DNA from: Nitrosopolaris sp035691865 | GTDB taxonomy: Archaea; Thermoproteota; Nitrososphaeria; Nitrososphaerales; Nitrososphaeraceae | Length of the DNA: 27,141 nt | Reading direction: 5' to 3' | Assembly: GCA_035691865.1 (NCBI GenBank) | Contig: DASSIM010000147.1 | Location: 1 to 27,141, forward strand | Shown here: positions 15,955 through 23,997 of the stretch, one piece after another | How the letters are laid out: every line of letters starts with the position of its first letter | Position numbering within the stretch: the stretch's first letter is position 1 | Translations under genes and position numbers: made by a program | The notes under the pieces: model-generated | The model's input: only the letters and a program-made list of their open reading frames with translations | Database searches by the model: none | What the model was told of the DNA's origin: nothing

Positions 15955-16947
15955 ATGAATAATATTCTTCTAGAAAGAAACCAGAATAATCCCATTCTCG
16001 TCCCAGATAAATCTAATATGTGGGAATCCAAAGCCGCATTTAATTGTGCAATCCTGTACTATGATAATAGAATTCACATGCTTTATAGAGCGATAGGTGA
16101 ATATGAAAAGTATATTTCAAGAATAGGATATGCTTACAGCACAGACGGGGTTTGGTTTGATAGGTCCAAAGACGTTGCTATGGCCCCGGAAGAGGAGTAT
16201 GAAAAATATGGGATCGAAGATCCTCGGCTGGTAGAGATAGATCGCCAGATATTTTTAAGCTATGTGATACTTTCGAATTATGTGAGCGAGGGGCCGATAG
16301 CATCTACTGCCTTGGCAACGACTAGTGATTTTAAGAATTATACAAGACTGGGCATCATTACAACGAAAGGTTCAGACAATAAAGATGTTGTTCTTTTCCC
16401 AGAAAAAACAAAGCTAAAGTCCGTTAATACAAAGGAAACAGGAACAAATGTGAATAAGTACTTGTTCTTACATAGGCCAGCCAGTTGGATTGGTTCAAAA
16501 TTTGGAGTTGATAGACCCAGTATTTGGCTTGGGGAGGGTAATACCCTAACTAACTTCGAAAAACATACTCTAATTCTGAAACCGGAGCAAGAATGGGAGG
16601 CATTAAAGATTGGTGCAGGACCTCCTCCAGTGAAAACCAAATACGGGTGGCTGTTGATATACCACGGAAAAGATGCGCAGGCTGTTTATAGGGCTGGCGC
16701 CGCACTCCTTGATCTCAATGACCCCACCAAAGTCCTCGGAAGGACGAAAAGACCTATACTCGAACCGCTAGAGCCATATGAAAAGAATGGAGATGTAAAC
16801 AACGTGGTTTTTCCCACCGGGGCTTGCACCATCGACGATACATTGTTTGTTTATTACGGAGCAGCTGACAAAGTTTGTTGTCTGGCAACGATAGACCTAG
16901 AAAGGCTGCTGGGTCACATTCTAGATGAGAACCATGTCAATTGTTAG
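15955..16947 (+). CDS. Glycoside hydrolase family 130 protein (beta-mannoside phosphorylase-like)
   Basis: GH130 enzymes are five-bladed propellers, mostly phosphorylases that split beta-1,4- or beta-1,2-linked mannosides with phosphate to give mannose 1-phosphate, or act in reverse. In 330 residues the family pattern is clear: RNQNNPILVPD near the start, LYRAIGEY at 43-50, IGYAYSTDGVWFDR, the GIEDPR motif at 86-91 with the catalytic Asp89, VVLFPEK, LHRPASWIG, IGAGPPPVKT followed by WLLIYHG, and NVVFPTGA near the end with YYGAAD. It appears to be cytoplasmic, as no signal peptide is seen. The acceptor sugar cannot be told from the sequence. The cupin at 20122 may also belong to mannose metabolism but is 3 kb away on the other strand. 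Confidence 0.9.
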   Translation: MNNILLERNQNNPILVPDKSNMWESKAAFNCAILYYDNRIHMLYRAIGEYEKYISRIGYAYSTDGVWFDRSKDVAMAPEEEYEKYGIEDPRLVEIDRQIFLSYVILSNYVSEGPIASTALATTSDFKNYTRLGIITTKGSDNKDVVLFPEKTKLKSVNTKETGTNVNKYLFLHRPASWIGSKFGVDRPSIWLGEGNTLTNFEKHTLILKPEQEWEALKIGAGPPPVKTKYGWLLIYHGKDAQAVYRAGAALLDLNDPTKVLGRTKRPILEPLEPYEKNGDVNNVVFPTGACTIDDTLFVYYGAADKVCCLATIDLERLLGHILDENHVNC

Positions 16948-16978
16948 ATCAAATGGATTCACGTCGTCCGATAATTAA

Positions 16979-17653
16979 TTAGATGACCTCTGGAGCTAGT
17001 TTGATAGTAATTTCTTCGCCATTTCCGACTGGTAGTGTTACTGACTGCAGGAATGGTTTACTGCGAATGTAATTTGCATACTCCGCCATAAGAGGCCGGT
17101 AGACTTCGGGATACAACATATTGTCCGTTGCAACAATGCCTTGGATTCTTAGCATAGGAAGAACCAAATCAAAGTATTCTCTCAAATTTTCTTTGTCTGC
17201 ATCGATGAATACAAAGTCGAATAAGCCGTCTGTTTTATTGGTATGGCTTTTCCGTTTGAAATTCTTGGATAGCTCACGAAGTAAGTTCCCTGCGTTACCC
17301 TCAAGCACCTCAATCAGTCCTCCGACACCGGCTTCCTCAAAATTTTTGGTGGCTCTTTCTATCTTTGAATGATTCATATCTACAGTGATAATGGATTTCT
17401 CGGCTCCCTCTGGACCGGTCTTACCGTCCTGAATCATCGCTTCAGCGAACCATAGCGTTGAGTAACCAACAGAAGTCCCTATTTCTAGAATTCTCCTGGC
17501 ATGCATGGCGCTAAGGAGTATTTTAAAAAACATACCAGTGTCAGGAGTGATTGCTAGCATCTCGTCTTCCGGTGGAACCTTCATCTCTCCGGAACGCTCT
17601 CGATTGGATTGTTTTAGAAGTCTGGCAAGAACCCTCTTTATGCTCTCACTCAC
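16979..17653 (-). CDS. SAM-dependent O-methyltransferase, family 3 (COMT-like)
   Basis: Moves a methyl group from S-adenosylmethionine to a hydroxyl group. The 224-residue Rossmann fold has motif I at 55-66 (ILEIGTSVGYST), the acidic ribose-binding residue Asp92 in IITVDMN, a FVFIDADKENLREYF metal-site segment and IVATDNML, as in cation-dependent COMT/CCoAOMT-like enzymes. The start is a GTG at 17653; Met24 (17584) is the only nearby ATG and would delete a conserved N-terminal helix. It lies 64 bp downstream of the unknown 108-residue gene on the same strand. The natural acceptor is unknown. Confidence 0.9.
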   Translation of the reverse strand: MSESIKRVLARLLKQSNRERSGEMKVPPEDEMLAITPDTGMFFKILLSAMHARRILEIGTSVGYSTLWFAEAMIQDGKTGPEGAEKSIITVDMNHSKIERATKNFEEAGVGGLIEVLEGNAGNLLRELSKNFKRKSHTNKTDGLFDFVFIDADKENLREYFDLVLPMLRIQGIVATDNMLYPEVYRPLMAEYANYIRSKPFLQSVTLPVGNGEEITIKLAPEVI

Positions 17654-17717
17654 ACGACTTCATAGGCTGCTATCGTCATTTAAATCCACAGGTGGATCTC
17701 ATGTCCGTACCAATTGC

Positions 17718-18044
17718 TCACGGCTTGGTTTTTTCAAAAGAACGTATGGTAGATAGGACCTCTGCACTTAACTTTATAGTGTGGGCACCGCCTTCGTCTG
17801 AATTGTAATGAGACAATTGTTCAAGGAATTTTGACTTATCTCGGCCTCTCTCATACATGCCGCCTGACTCCTTTATACAGAGTGGGAATTTTTGCATTTT
17901 TACTTCTTTGGATTTTAAATAACTAATGAAATTTTTGTATGCCTCGACATCATACCAGTCCCACGCCTTCTCTTCACAACACACTATCCAGACATCTATG
18001 GTATTCTGGAAGAGAGCTTTGGAACGAAGCTCTTCAAGACTCAT
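17718..18044 (-). CDS. Unknown 108-residue protein
   Basis: No characterised family recognised. The product is soluble and charged, begins MSLEELRSKALF, and has a segment with two adjacent cysteines and several tryptophans (WIVCCEEKAWDWYDVEAY, about 19-36) that could be a small-molecule or metal site, then a Lys-rich middle and an acidic C-terminal part. ATG 18044 gives the full frame. It sits between uS10 (188 bp upstream) and the O-methyltransferase (64 bp downstream) on the same strand and may share a transcript with the latter. Composition looks like its neighbours, so it is likely a real lineage-specific gene. Confidence 0.7.
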   Translation of the reverse strand: MSLEELRSKALFQNTIDVWIVCCEEKAWDWYDVEAYKNFISYLKSKEVKMQKFPLCIKESGGMYERGRDKSKFLEQLSHYNSDEGGAHTIKLSAEVLSTIRSFEKTKP

Positions 18045-18087
18045 ATTTTGAACTCGGTTTTTCTGTATTTTGAATCTATCGTTCAGG

Positions 18088-18155
18088 CCTCAATCAGGGA
18101 AATCAATTACTTGAACAATAACGGCGGAATTTTCCATTATTACTTGATTATGAGG
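18088..18155. other. Nested inverted repeats between uS10 and the 108-residue gene
   Basis: CCTCA (18088-18092) can pair with TGAGG (18151-18155), ATCA with TGAT just inside, and GGAAA near 18098-18102 with TTTCC near 18131-18135. The stems nest, so a hairpin-like RNA is possible on either strand. It could be a terminator region of the EF1A-uS10 unit, a structured leader or chance. Confidence 0.25.
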
Positions 18156-18232
18156 GGCAGAAGCCAAAAACTAAATTTCTGTTGTTGCCGTATTCGATCT
18201 CATGCCCTCCTTGAACGAAGGGAGATGATTAT

Positions 18233-18544
18233 CTACTGTGTGAGCGAGACTTCTATGTAAACATCATCAGGTATTTTCAACCTCATCAGCTGTCGTATCG
18301 ACCTGTCATCCGCACCTAGATCTATTACCCGTCTGTGGATACGAAGTTCATATTTATCATAAGTGTTTGTTCCTTGTCCACAAGGCGATTTCCTGGTAAC
18401 GACTTTCATCTTTTTGGTCGGGAGAGGATGCGGGCCTTTCAATCTGATTCCATTTTTTTCTCCAATTCCTTTTATTTCAGTACATACTCCCTCAAGAGTG
18501 GATAGGTTCGTACTCGTAAGCTTTATTCGTGCTTCTTGCGGCAT
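18233..18544 (-). CDS. rps10: 30S ribosomal protein uS10 (S10, archaeal S20e type)
   Basis: Component of the small-subunit head. All 103 residues match the archaeal/eukaryotic uS10 pattern: ARIKLTSTN at the start, LKGPHPLPTKKMKVVTRKSPCGQGT with the extended loop, YELRIHRRVIDL, and the IRQLMRLKIPDDVYIEV end. The ATG at 18544 lies 13 bp after the stop of aEF1A, the usual archaeal gene order, so the two are co-transcribed. Confidence 0.97.
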   Translation of the reverse strand: MPQEARIKLTSTNLSTLEGVCTEIKGIGEKNGIRLKGPHPLPTKKMKVVTRKSPCGQGTNTYDKYELRIHRRVIDLGADDRSIRQLMRLKIPDDVYIEVSLTQ

Positions 18545-18557
18545 CTTGTTTCACTTG

Positions 18558-19871
18558 TTATTTTTTTGACGGGTCATATTTCTCTGTAATCGATTTGACT
18601 ACGCCGGCAGCTATAGTGGTGCCCATGTCCCTCAAAGCAAATCTTCCAATCTCCGGGAATTCTTTGAACGTTTCAATCGCTAGTGGCCTTACTGGTTTTA
18701 TCTTTACGATTGCGGCATCACCAGTCTTCAAGAACTTTGGTTTATCTTCTACTGTGCCTCCTGTTTTGGGATCAATCTTTGCGAGGAACTCTGATAGAGT
18801 TGCCGCTACTTGTGCTGTATGTGCATGCAATACTGGCGTATATCCAGGGGCCATCGCAGTAGGATGATGGATGACTATGATTTGTGCTTCAAATTCCTTC
18901 GCCACTGTGGGAGGATTATCCGTTGGGCCGATTATATCTCCGCGCTTTATTCCCTTCTTGTCTACGCCTCTGAGGTTAAAACCAATGTTGTCACCAGCTT
19001 CCGCAGAGTCCATCTGTGTGTGGTGGGTTTCGATTGACTTTACCTCTCCAGTAATTCCGGAGGGCATAACAATGACTTTATCATTGGCCTTAACTCTACC
19101 GGTTTCCACTCTGCCAACAGGAACCGTGCCTACCCCAGTGATCGAGTACACGTCTTGAACTGGAATTCTGAGTGGTTTCCCCACAGGCTTTTCAGGGGGA
19201 TCAAACATATCCAAAGCATCAACAAGGGTGGGTCCTTTGTACCACGGCATGTTTTCAGACTTCTTGATCAGGTTGTCTCCTTTCCATCCTGAGACGGGGA
19301 CAAAATTTATTTTTGTCGTATTGTAGCCCACTAACTTTAACATTTTTTCGACAATGTCTTTCACCTCTTTGTACCGAGCCTCAGCATAGCCGACGTCATC
19401 AGTCTTATTGAGTGCGACAACCATCTGCCCCACTCCAAGGGTTCGTGCTAAGAACGCATGTTCTCTAGCTTGCCCGCCGGGCTCAGTAGCTGCTTCTGTT
19501 TCACCTGGCTTGAGCGAGACAACTAGAATAGCCACGTCTGCCTCTGATGCGCCTGTTATCATGTTCTTAATAAAGTCCCTGTGACCTGGAGCATCAATCA
19601 AAGTGTAAAAATACTTTTGTGTTTCAAACTTCTGAAAAGCGAGATCTATCGTAATACCCCTGTCTCTTTCGTCCTTAATGCTGTCTAGAACCCAAGCATA
19701 CTTGAATGTATCACCTTTTCCTGTTGCTTCGGACTCCTTAGCAAATGAATCGATGGTACGTTGTTCGATAACGCCTAAATCTACCATCATATGGCCCACG
19801 ATAGTTGATTTACCGTTATCAACATGACCTACAACCACCAAATTCATGTGTGGTTTTTTGCTTGCGCTCAT
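18558..19871 (-). CDS. tuf: Translation elongation factor aEF1A (EF-Tu/EF-1 alpha)
   Basis: GTPase that brings aminoacyl-tRNA to the ribosome. Full length at 437 residues. G motifs: GHVDNGKST from 15, RGITID at 71-76, DAPGH at 93-97 and NKTD at 155-158. The P-loop has Asn where many homologues have His (GHVDHGKS). Domains 2 and 3 follow, with VYSITGVGTVPVGRVETG and GFNLRGVDKKGIKRGD, and the end IGRFALRDMGTTIAAGVV is standard. The ATG at 19871 leads a two-gene unit with uS10. No rps7 or rps12 is next to it, unlike the bacterial str operon. Confidence 0.97.
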   Translation of the reverse strand: MSASKKPHMNLVVVGHVDNGKSTIVGHMMVDLGVIEQRTIDSFAKESEATGKGDTFKYAWVLDSIKDERDRGITIDLAFQKFETQKYFYTLIDAPGHRDFIKNMITGASEADVAILVVSLKPGETEAATEPGGQAREHAFLARTLGVGQMVVALNKTDDVGYAEARYKEVKDIVEKMLKLVGYNTTKINFVPVSGWKGDNLIKKSENMPWYKGPTLVDALDMFDPPEKPVGKPLRIPVQDVYSITGVGTVPVGRVETGRVKANDKVIVMPSGITGEVKSIETHHTQMDSAEAGDNIGFNLRGVDKKGIKRGDIIGPTDNPPTVAKEFEAQIIVIHHPTAMAPGYTPVLHAHTAQVAATLSEFLAKIDPKTGGTVEDKPKFLKTGDAAIVKIKPVRPLAIETFKEFPEIGRFALRDMGTTIAAGVVKSITEKYDPSKK

Positions 19872-19951
19872 ATCGGGTAAACATTCAAAGGGGCTTTATT
19901 TGTATTTCGATAAAATTGTTTCCTAAATATTGTGACAGATATAATGAAAAA

Positions 19952-20011
19952 ATGTCGATGCTAAAGAAATTGCTTTATGATGAGCTCTTTAAAGAATGCA
20001 ATAATAAGTAA
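19952..20011 (+). CDS. Possible 19-codon small ORF
   Basis: ATG at 19952 opens a 19-residue frame beginning MSMLKKLLYDELF, divergent from aEF1A. A TATAAT-like string lies only 15 bp upstream. There are no known relatives; it may be chance. Confidence 0.12.
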   Translation: MSMLKKLLYDELFKECNNK

Positions 20012-20121
20012 TGTATTAGCAGAAAGAGGATAGATCGACCAGTAGGGTCCAAATCAAATGTTATGTACCAAGATAAGAGAATGCAATGGCCTCATATCTT
20101 CTCTCTGAACCTGATGAGGCA

Positions 20122-20481
20122 CTAATTGACCCAGTTTGGTATTCCTCGCCGATAATCGTCTTCAAGTCTTACAATGTCATCTTCAATAAATCTGCCATAG
20201 GATATTTCAAGGATAATGCATTGTCCTCCCACTGCTTTCACCCTATGTTTTGCACCCATTGGAATCACAATACTTTCACCTTCTTTCAAAGTCATCAATT
20301 TCTCGTCGAGTTGAACTTCCGCAATACCCTTTACGATTTTCCAGAATTCCCATCTTTCGCTGTGATACTGAAGACTAAGTCTGGAGTTTGCATTAACATA
20401 TATTAGTTTGACTGTGCATAGCTGGTTTTCGTGAAATTTTTCAAAGCTTCCCCAAGGTCTCTCCTCGGAGTAAATGTCCAT
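20122..20481 (-). CDS. Cupin protein, mannose-6-phosphate isomerase type II C-terminal domain-like
   Basis: A single 119-residue cupin of the sort fused to the C-terminus of bacterial ManC. Evidence is the RPWGSFEKF start, SLQYHSERWEFWKIVKG (cupin motif 1, with metal-ligand candidates Gln38, His40 and Glu45) and GESIVIPMGAKHRVKA (motif 2, His79), ending LEISYGRFIEDDIVRLEDDYRR. Relatives interconvert mannose 6-phosphate and fructose 6-phosphate; stand-alone cupins of this size may do this or bind a sugar phosphate only. No nucleotidyltransferase domain is attached. The ATG at 20481 lies about 25 bp downstream of a TTAAATTA box, so the mRNA may be leaderless. Confidence 0.87.
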   Translation of the reverse strand: MDIYSEERPWGSFEKFHENQLCTVKLIYVNANSRLSLQYHSERWEFWKIVKGIAEVQLDEKLMTLKEGESIVIPMGAKHRVKAVGGQCIILEISYGRFIEDDIVRLEDDYRRGIPNWVN

Positions 20482-20846
20482 ACCAAGAAAACGTACAGAA
20501 GTAATTTAATAATTGCTGCCCTATATTATCCAGACATTTACAATTCACTTTGAATAACACCTTCTTTGGGATTTATCTTTATTTATTTGGACTTGCATTT
20601 AGCTGAGTGGAAAACAAGCTACAAATGGATAACAGTTAATTAGTAGATATCAGGCGCGCCACACAGCAGATGGATCACTAATCGAATGAATGAATGGGTG
20701 ATACTACTATCAAAGCTTATCGTTTATAATTCGTGAAACTAAAAACACATAATTCATCTGTAATTGGCCGGCCGCGGGTTGCCGAGATGCTTAACCAATA
20801 CGATAGTTGATAACTCAGGGTGAATACCTCGTAGGTAAGCAAGCAA
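20482..20846. other. Intergenic, 365 bp, with two GC-only 8-bp palindromes
   Basis: Lies between divergent genes. GGCGCGCC at 20653-20660 and GGCCGGCC at 20766-20773 stand out in AT-rich surroundings. The segment after the second one (GCGGGTTGCCGAG) recalls the 5' end of a leucine or serine tRNA, but no matching acceptor or T-arm follows. No gene seen. Confidence 0.5.
20502..20509 (-). promoter_or_regulatory. TATA-like box of the cupin gene
   Basis: TTAAATTA centred about 25 bp before the cupin ATG on the minus strand. Confidence 0.4.
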
Positions 20847-21233
20847 TTGGCATCTACTGATAATTTTGCTATTGAGCAAGGTAAAGCGCAAAGAGCGATA
20901 GAATGGATGAACTCCGAGGCTGCGAAAAACGACAGAAAGCTGCAGGTAAAGTTAGAAGGATACCTTCTTTCGACGACAAAATTCGGGAACTTCGAGGTCG
21001 TATCCTGGAATGGCGAATGGTCTACTGCCCGTAATATGGTAATTAAGGCAAGTAAAAAGCTAAATATAAAAGTGGTAGAGGCCGGCTACCATGTGAAGGG
21101 TCAGCTTCTTTCTTCCCTGTTTGGAATTTCCAGAGAATTTGCAAAAGTATACAGCGGCGGAAATATTATAGGAAATTTAGAATTAACTACACGATCCGGT
21201 AGATGGATAGTGAAAGGCGAAAAACTAACCTGA
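20847..21233 (+). CDS. Unknown small soluble protein
   Basis: Family not recognised. The 128-residue product has a helical N-terminal region (QGKAQRAIEWMNSEAAKNDRK, about 12-31), then strand-rich segments with VSWNGEWSTARNM and VVEAGYHVKGQ, and no signal peptide or membrane helix. The longest frame starts at TTG 20847; an in-frame ATG (Met21, MNSEAAKND) at 20907 would remove the first helix. No clear TATA box or Shine-Dalgarno site was found near the TTG. It is followed after 104 bp by another small protein on the same strand. Confidence 0.7.
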   Translation: MASTDNFAIEQGKAQRAIEWMNSEAAKNDRKLQVKLEGYLLSTTKFGNFEVVSWNGEWSTARNMVIKASKKLNIKVVEAGYHVKGQLLSSLFGISREFAKVYSGGNIIGNLELTTRSGRWIVKGEKLT

Positions 21234-21337
21234 TATATCTAAAATCCGGTGGAAAACAGCATAAGCTAAGAAATAAATACATATGTCTAGGTCCTATATG
21301 ATTCCTGAACCTACAAAGGAGATGAGTTACTTCAACT

Positions 21338-21703
21338 TTGAGTACGAAGCCTGAGATTTCGATAGCAGTAAAACAAAATGAAATATCACCCGGTCAAGAG
21401 GTCCACGGAAAAGTTGATCTCAATTATCTCGGTAGATTCGATAGCATCGTGATCAATTCACAAATTGAAAGTTCGAACGACATTTTTGGCTATACGAGTC
21501 TTAATGGAAGGAAGATTAGCTACCCTTATGCCAGGCTCTCTATCTTTAGGGAGGACATAGGTAACACGGAAACTTTAGAATTTACTGCGATTACACAACA
21601 TACCCCAACAACCGATTACACCAACGCAAAGTTTCGAGTAGCGATAATACAAGAACATAAAGAAGTCGCAAGCGACGTTACTTACGTCAAGATCAGAAAA
21701 TAA
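21338..21703 (+). CDS. Unknown all-beta protein, arrestin-like or Ig-like
   Basis: A 121-residue, strand-rich product without a signal peptide. EISPGQEVHGKVDLNYLGRF, followed by VINSQIESS and a C-terminal FRVAIIQEHKEVASDVTY, is reminiscent of arrestin/Spo0M-like beta sandwiches, in which an early strand carries P-G-(x)n-G-x-V. The likeness is weak and function is unknown. The start is TTG 21338, chosen because GGAGATGA at 21318-21325 is a good Shine-Dalgarno site 12 nt before it; the ATG inside that motif (21322) opens only ten codons in another frame. It may be expressed together with the gene at 20847. Confidence 0.72.
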   Translation: MSTKPEISIAVKQNEISPGQEVHGKVDLNYLGRFDSIVINSQIESSNDIFGYTSLNGRKISYPYARLSIFREDIGNTETLEFTAITQHTPTTDYTNAKFRVAIIQEHKEVASDVTYVKIRK

Positions 21704-21735
21704 TTATATTAGTTCTTTGTGCTCCCTACTGACGG

Positions 21736-22215
21736 TTAGAATTTCTGTTTCAGAATTGTAACCTTTCCTTGCATCCAAGGGTGTGGCTCACAATGGTATG
21801 GGTATACCCCGTCAGCTGTGAATACAAACGTGAATTTCTGCTGTGGAGGGATTAGACCTATGTGGTCAATCGAATTAAATGAACCAGAAATTAAGTCCTT
21901 ATAGTTCGTATCCGAGGTTACAGAATGAGGGACTGAGTCTGTATTTGTCCACACGACCCTACTTGACAGTCCCAAACTGCTTTGTATTTCTTTGGGTACA
22001 AAGTTTTTAGTCTGTGAAGGTGATGATGAACCCGGTACAATTGTAACCTGGATAGTCTGTGGGGGATTTAACACTTCGGGAGGAAGTACCGGCTTCTGAT
22101 TCGATTGAGGAACATATAGGAACTGATAATATCCCATGCTTATTGCGACAGCAATAACGAATGCAATAATACTTATTCCCGCAGTGTGATTTTCTAGAAG
22201 ACTCCGTTTTTCCAT
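21736..22215 (-). CDS. Membrane-anchored plastocyanin-like blue copper protein
   Basis: Type I copper electron carrier on the outer face of the membrane. In ammonia-oxidising archaea such proteins stand in for cytochrome c. The 159 residues comprise an N-terminal membrane anchor (about 12-30), a Pro/Ser-rich linker (about 36-70) and a cupredoxin domain. All four copper ligands are visible: His97 in DSVPHSV, then Cys142, His145 and Met148 in HCEPHPWMQG. The ATG at 22215 lies 90 bp downstream of the cytochrome b gene in the same direction, so it is probably the electron acceptor of that complex. Nothing is missing or unusual in the site. Confidence 0.94.
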   Translation of the reverse strand: MEKRSLLENHTAGISIIAFVIAVAISMGYYQFLYVPQSNQKPVLPPEVLNPPQTIQVTIVPGSSSPSQTKNFVPKEIQSSLGLSSRVVWTNTDSVPHSVTSDTNYKDLISGSFNSIDHIGLIPPQQKFTFVFTADGVYPYHCEPHPWMQGKVTILKQKF

Positions 22216-22305
22216 TCCTTCTTCTATTTGCCAATCGATTCTAATGATTTTTCACATATAAAGTTTGTTTGAAATGCCAGAAAAATCCGGATAATTTGCG
22301 GTCGG

Positions 22306-23991
22306 CTATCTTATGTTTTTTGTATCTTGGGCGCTGCCCTTCAAGCCCGTTGCTGTATTTGGTGTGGACTTCTCGATTGAGGAGGGAGTTTTCTGTGACA
22401 GTCCATCGTTTGTTGCACTCGAAATGTTAGCTGGGCCTGAACCTTCTGGCTTTGTGGATGTAGTCTCGCGGGCTGGAGCTTGCGTTGTTGTTGCCACGTT
22501 CTTTGATGAAGGAGGAGGGGATAACGGTTTACCAGAAGTAGAGGTGCCTGGTAGACCTACCGGAATGGGGCTCTGGGCAGCAGGTATGGGCTTTGCTCCG
22601 CCGGGCGGAGCCATAGGCTTTGGTGGAGGAGGAGGGGTCCTTGCCATCGTTTTAGCATGTCTAAAAATGTGAAACATACCCGCAAACACAAGCATTATGA
22701 TACCTACTATGAATAGGGAGAAGTTCTTCATTCCACTAAGAACCGCATAATAGGCTGCAATGTTCAAGTAAATTTGAAAAGCCAGTAATGCCACAAATAC
22801 GATATAGATCCAGTTTTCTGGAATGTTAATTGAACTCTTTCCTGAAGGTTTTTTTGTTTGTGATTTTGACCTAACTTCTGCATTCTTGGCTAGCTTTATC
22901 ATCATATATGTGAAACCAAAGGACAGGGGCACCAGCATCAACATCACCGAGTAAAAGAAAATCGGATCAATAACTAACCTTTCGAGCAGAGACTTTTGTA
23001 TATTAGGGTCAATGTAGAACCCCCAGTAAGTAGTAACCATAATCTGCGCAATGCTGGTTATCCCTATTGCAGTAACAAGAGGCCGATCTTTCCATGAGAA
23101 TTTCTTGTATCTATCAACAAAGGGCATAACCAATAGCGTCAATATTAATAAACCAGGCCATGCAACACCTGTCACAAATTTATCGTATTGGGTTCTAAGG
23201 AATGCATACAATCCTGTCAGATACCATTCTGGTACCGTGATACCAGGGGGTGAAGTGGGAACAAATTTTGTTCCTAAATCTATGGGAAAAACCCCTCCAG
23301 TTATCATTATTGCCCCTGCGACTGCCATAACCATAGGTACGTCGAACACCAGGAACCTTGGAAAGTGCACAACCATTAAACCGAGCAGTGCGATCGGGAG
23401 GAAAAACACATGGAAAGCATAGAATCTTAGGACGAAATCGTGAAATCCTCCACCAAAGAATGCATCTCTAAGTTGTGGCCCTAGAACTGGTATGGAATTA
23501 GTCAGTGAAGCCGCTATGGAGATTGCAAGCTCAGCGCGTTCACTAAATATAATATCATAACCAGTAAACGCCTCAAGAATAGTAAGTACACCTATGATAA
23601 CTCCTGTCACCCAAATAATTTCATTCCTGATCTTGTATCTGCCACTAAAATACTGATAGTACATGTGAAGCAGTGCTACCATAACCATGGCGTTAGATGC
23701 ATGGTAGTGTATATTGCGTATATGGAAGCCATAAGGAATTGTGTTGTTAATATTTTGCACACTATTCCACGCTCTATCAAGTTCCGGTTCGTACCAAAGC
23801 ATTAGCAAAGCTCCTGTAATACCTAGAATTATGAATAGGACAAAGGTAATCATGCCAAGGAAACCGAGGGGGCTAACGAATCTTCCAGGAAATGTAAACT
23901 TGAGCCCCATGAAGATAGTTCTATCTATGCCGGCATAAATCCACTTAAGAAAGGTGACTAAACTGTTTTCATCCCTAATTGTGGCAACCAA
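22306..23991 (-). CDS. Cytochrome b of complex III (b6/bc1 type) with C-terminal Pro-rich tail
   Basis: Quinol-oxidising membrane subunit of complex III. In 561 residues the first four helices hold the two heme b sites: His95 and His109 in helix B (14 apart), and His194 and His209 in helix D (15 apart). The 14/15 spacing is that of cytochrome b6 rather than mitochondrial cytochrome b. PEWY (254-257) of the quinol oxidation site is intact. Further helices follow to about 460, then a roughly 100-residue tail rich in Pro, Ser, Thr and Ala without helices. The start is a TTG at 23991; the AAGGTG that overlaps the Rieske stop codon is its Shine-Dalgarno site, so translation is coupled. It lies between the Rieske and plastocyanin genes. 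Confidence 0.95.
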   Translation of the reverse strand: MVATIRDENSLVTFLKWIYAGIDRTIFMGLKFTFPGRFVSPLGFLGMITFVLFIILGITGALLMLWYEPELDRAWNSVQNINNTIPYGFHIRNIHYHASNAMVMVALLHMYYQYFSGRYKIRNEIIWVTGVIIGVLTILEAFTGYDIIFSERAELAISIAASLTNSIPVLGPQLRDAFFGGGFHDFVLRFYAFHVFFLPIALLGLMVVHFPRFLVFDVPMVMAVAGAIMITGGVFPIDLGTKFVPTSPPGITVPEWYLTGLYAFLRTQYDKFVTGVAWPGLLILTLLVMPFVDRYKKFSWKDRPLVTAIGITSIAQIMVTTYWGFYIDPNIQKSLLERLVIDPIFFYSVMLMLVPLSFGFTYMMIKLAKNAEVRSKSQTKKPSGKSSINIPENWIYIVFVALLAFQIYLNIAAYYAVLSGMKNFSLFIVGIIMLVFAGMFHIFRHAKTMARTPPPPPKPMAPPGGAKPIPAAQSPIPVGLPGTSTSGKPLSPPPSSKNVATTTQAPARETTSTKPEGSGPANISSATNDGLSQKTPSSIEKSTPNTATGLKGSAQDTKNIR

Positions 23992-23997
23992 ATTTTC

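Noticed and set aside
20774..20850. tRNA-like start (GCGGGTTGCCGAG) resembling leucine/serine tRNA
   Set aside because: No anticodon arm, no GGTTCGAATCC-like T-arm and no matching 3' acceptor follow within tRNA distance.
22313..22672. Gly/Val-rich plus-strand frame opposite the cytochrome b tail
   Set aside because: It is the complement of the Pro-rich tail; composition is explained by the antisense of Pro codons.
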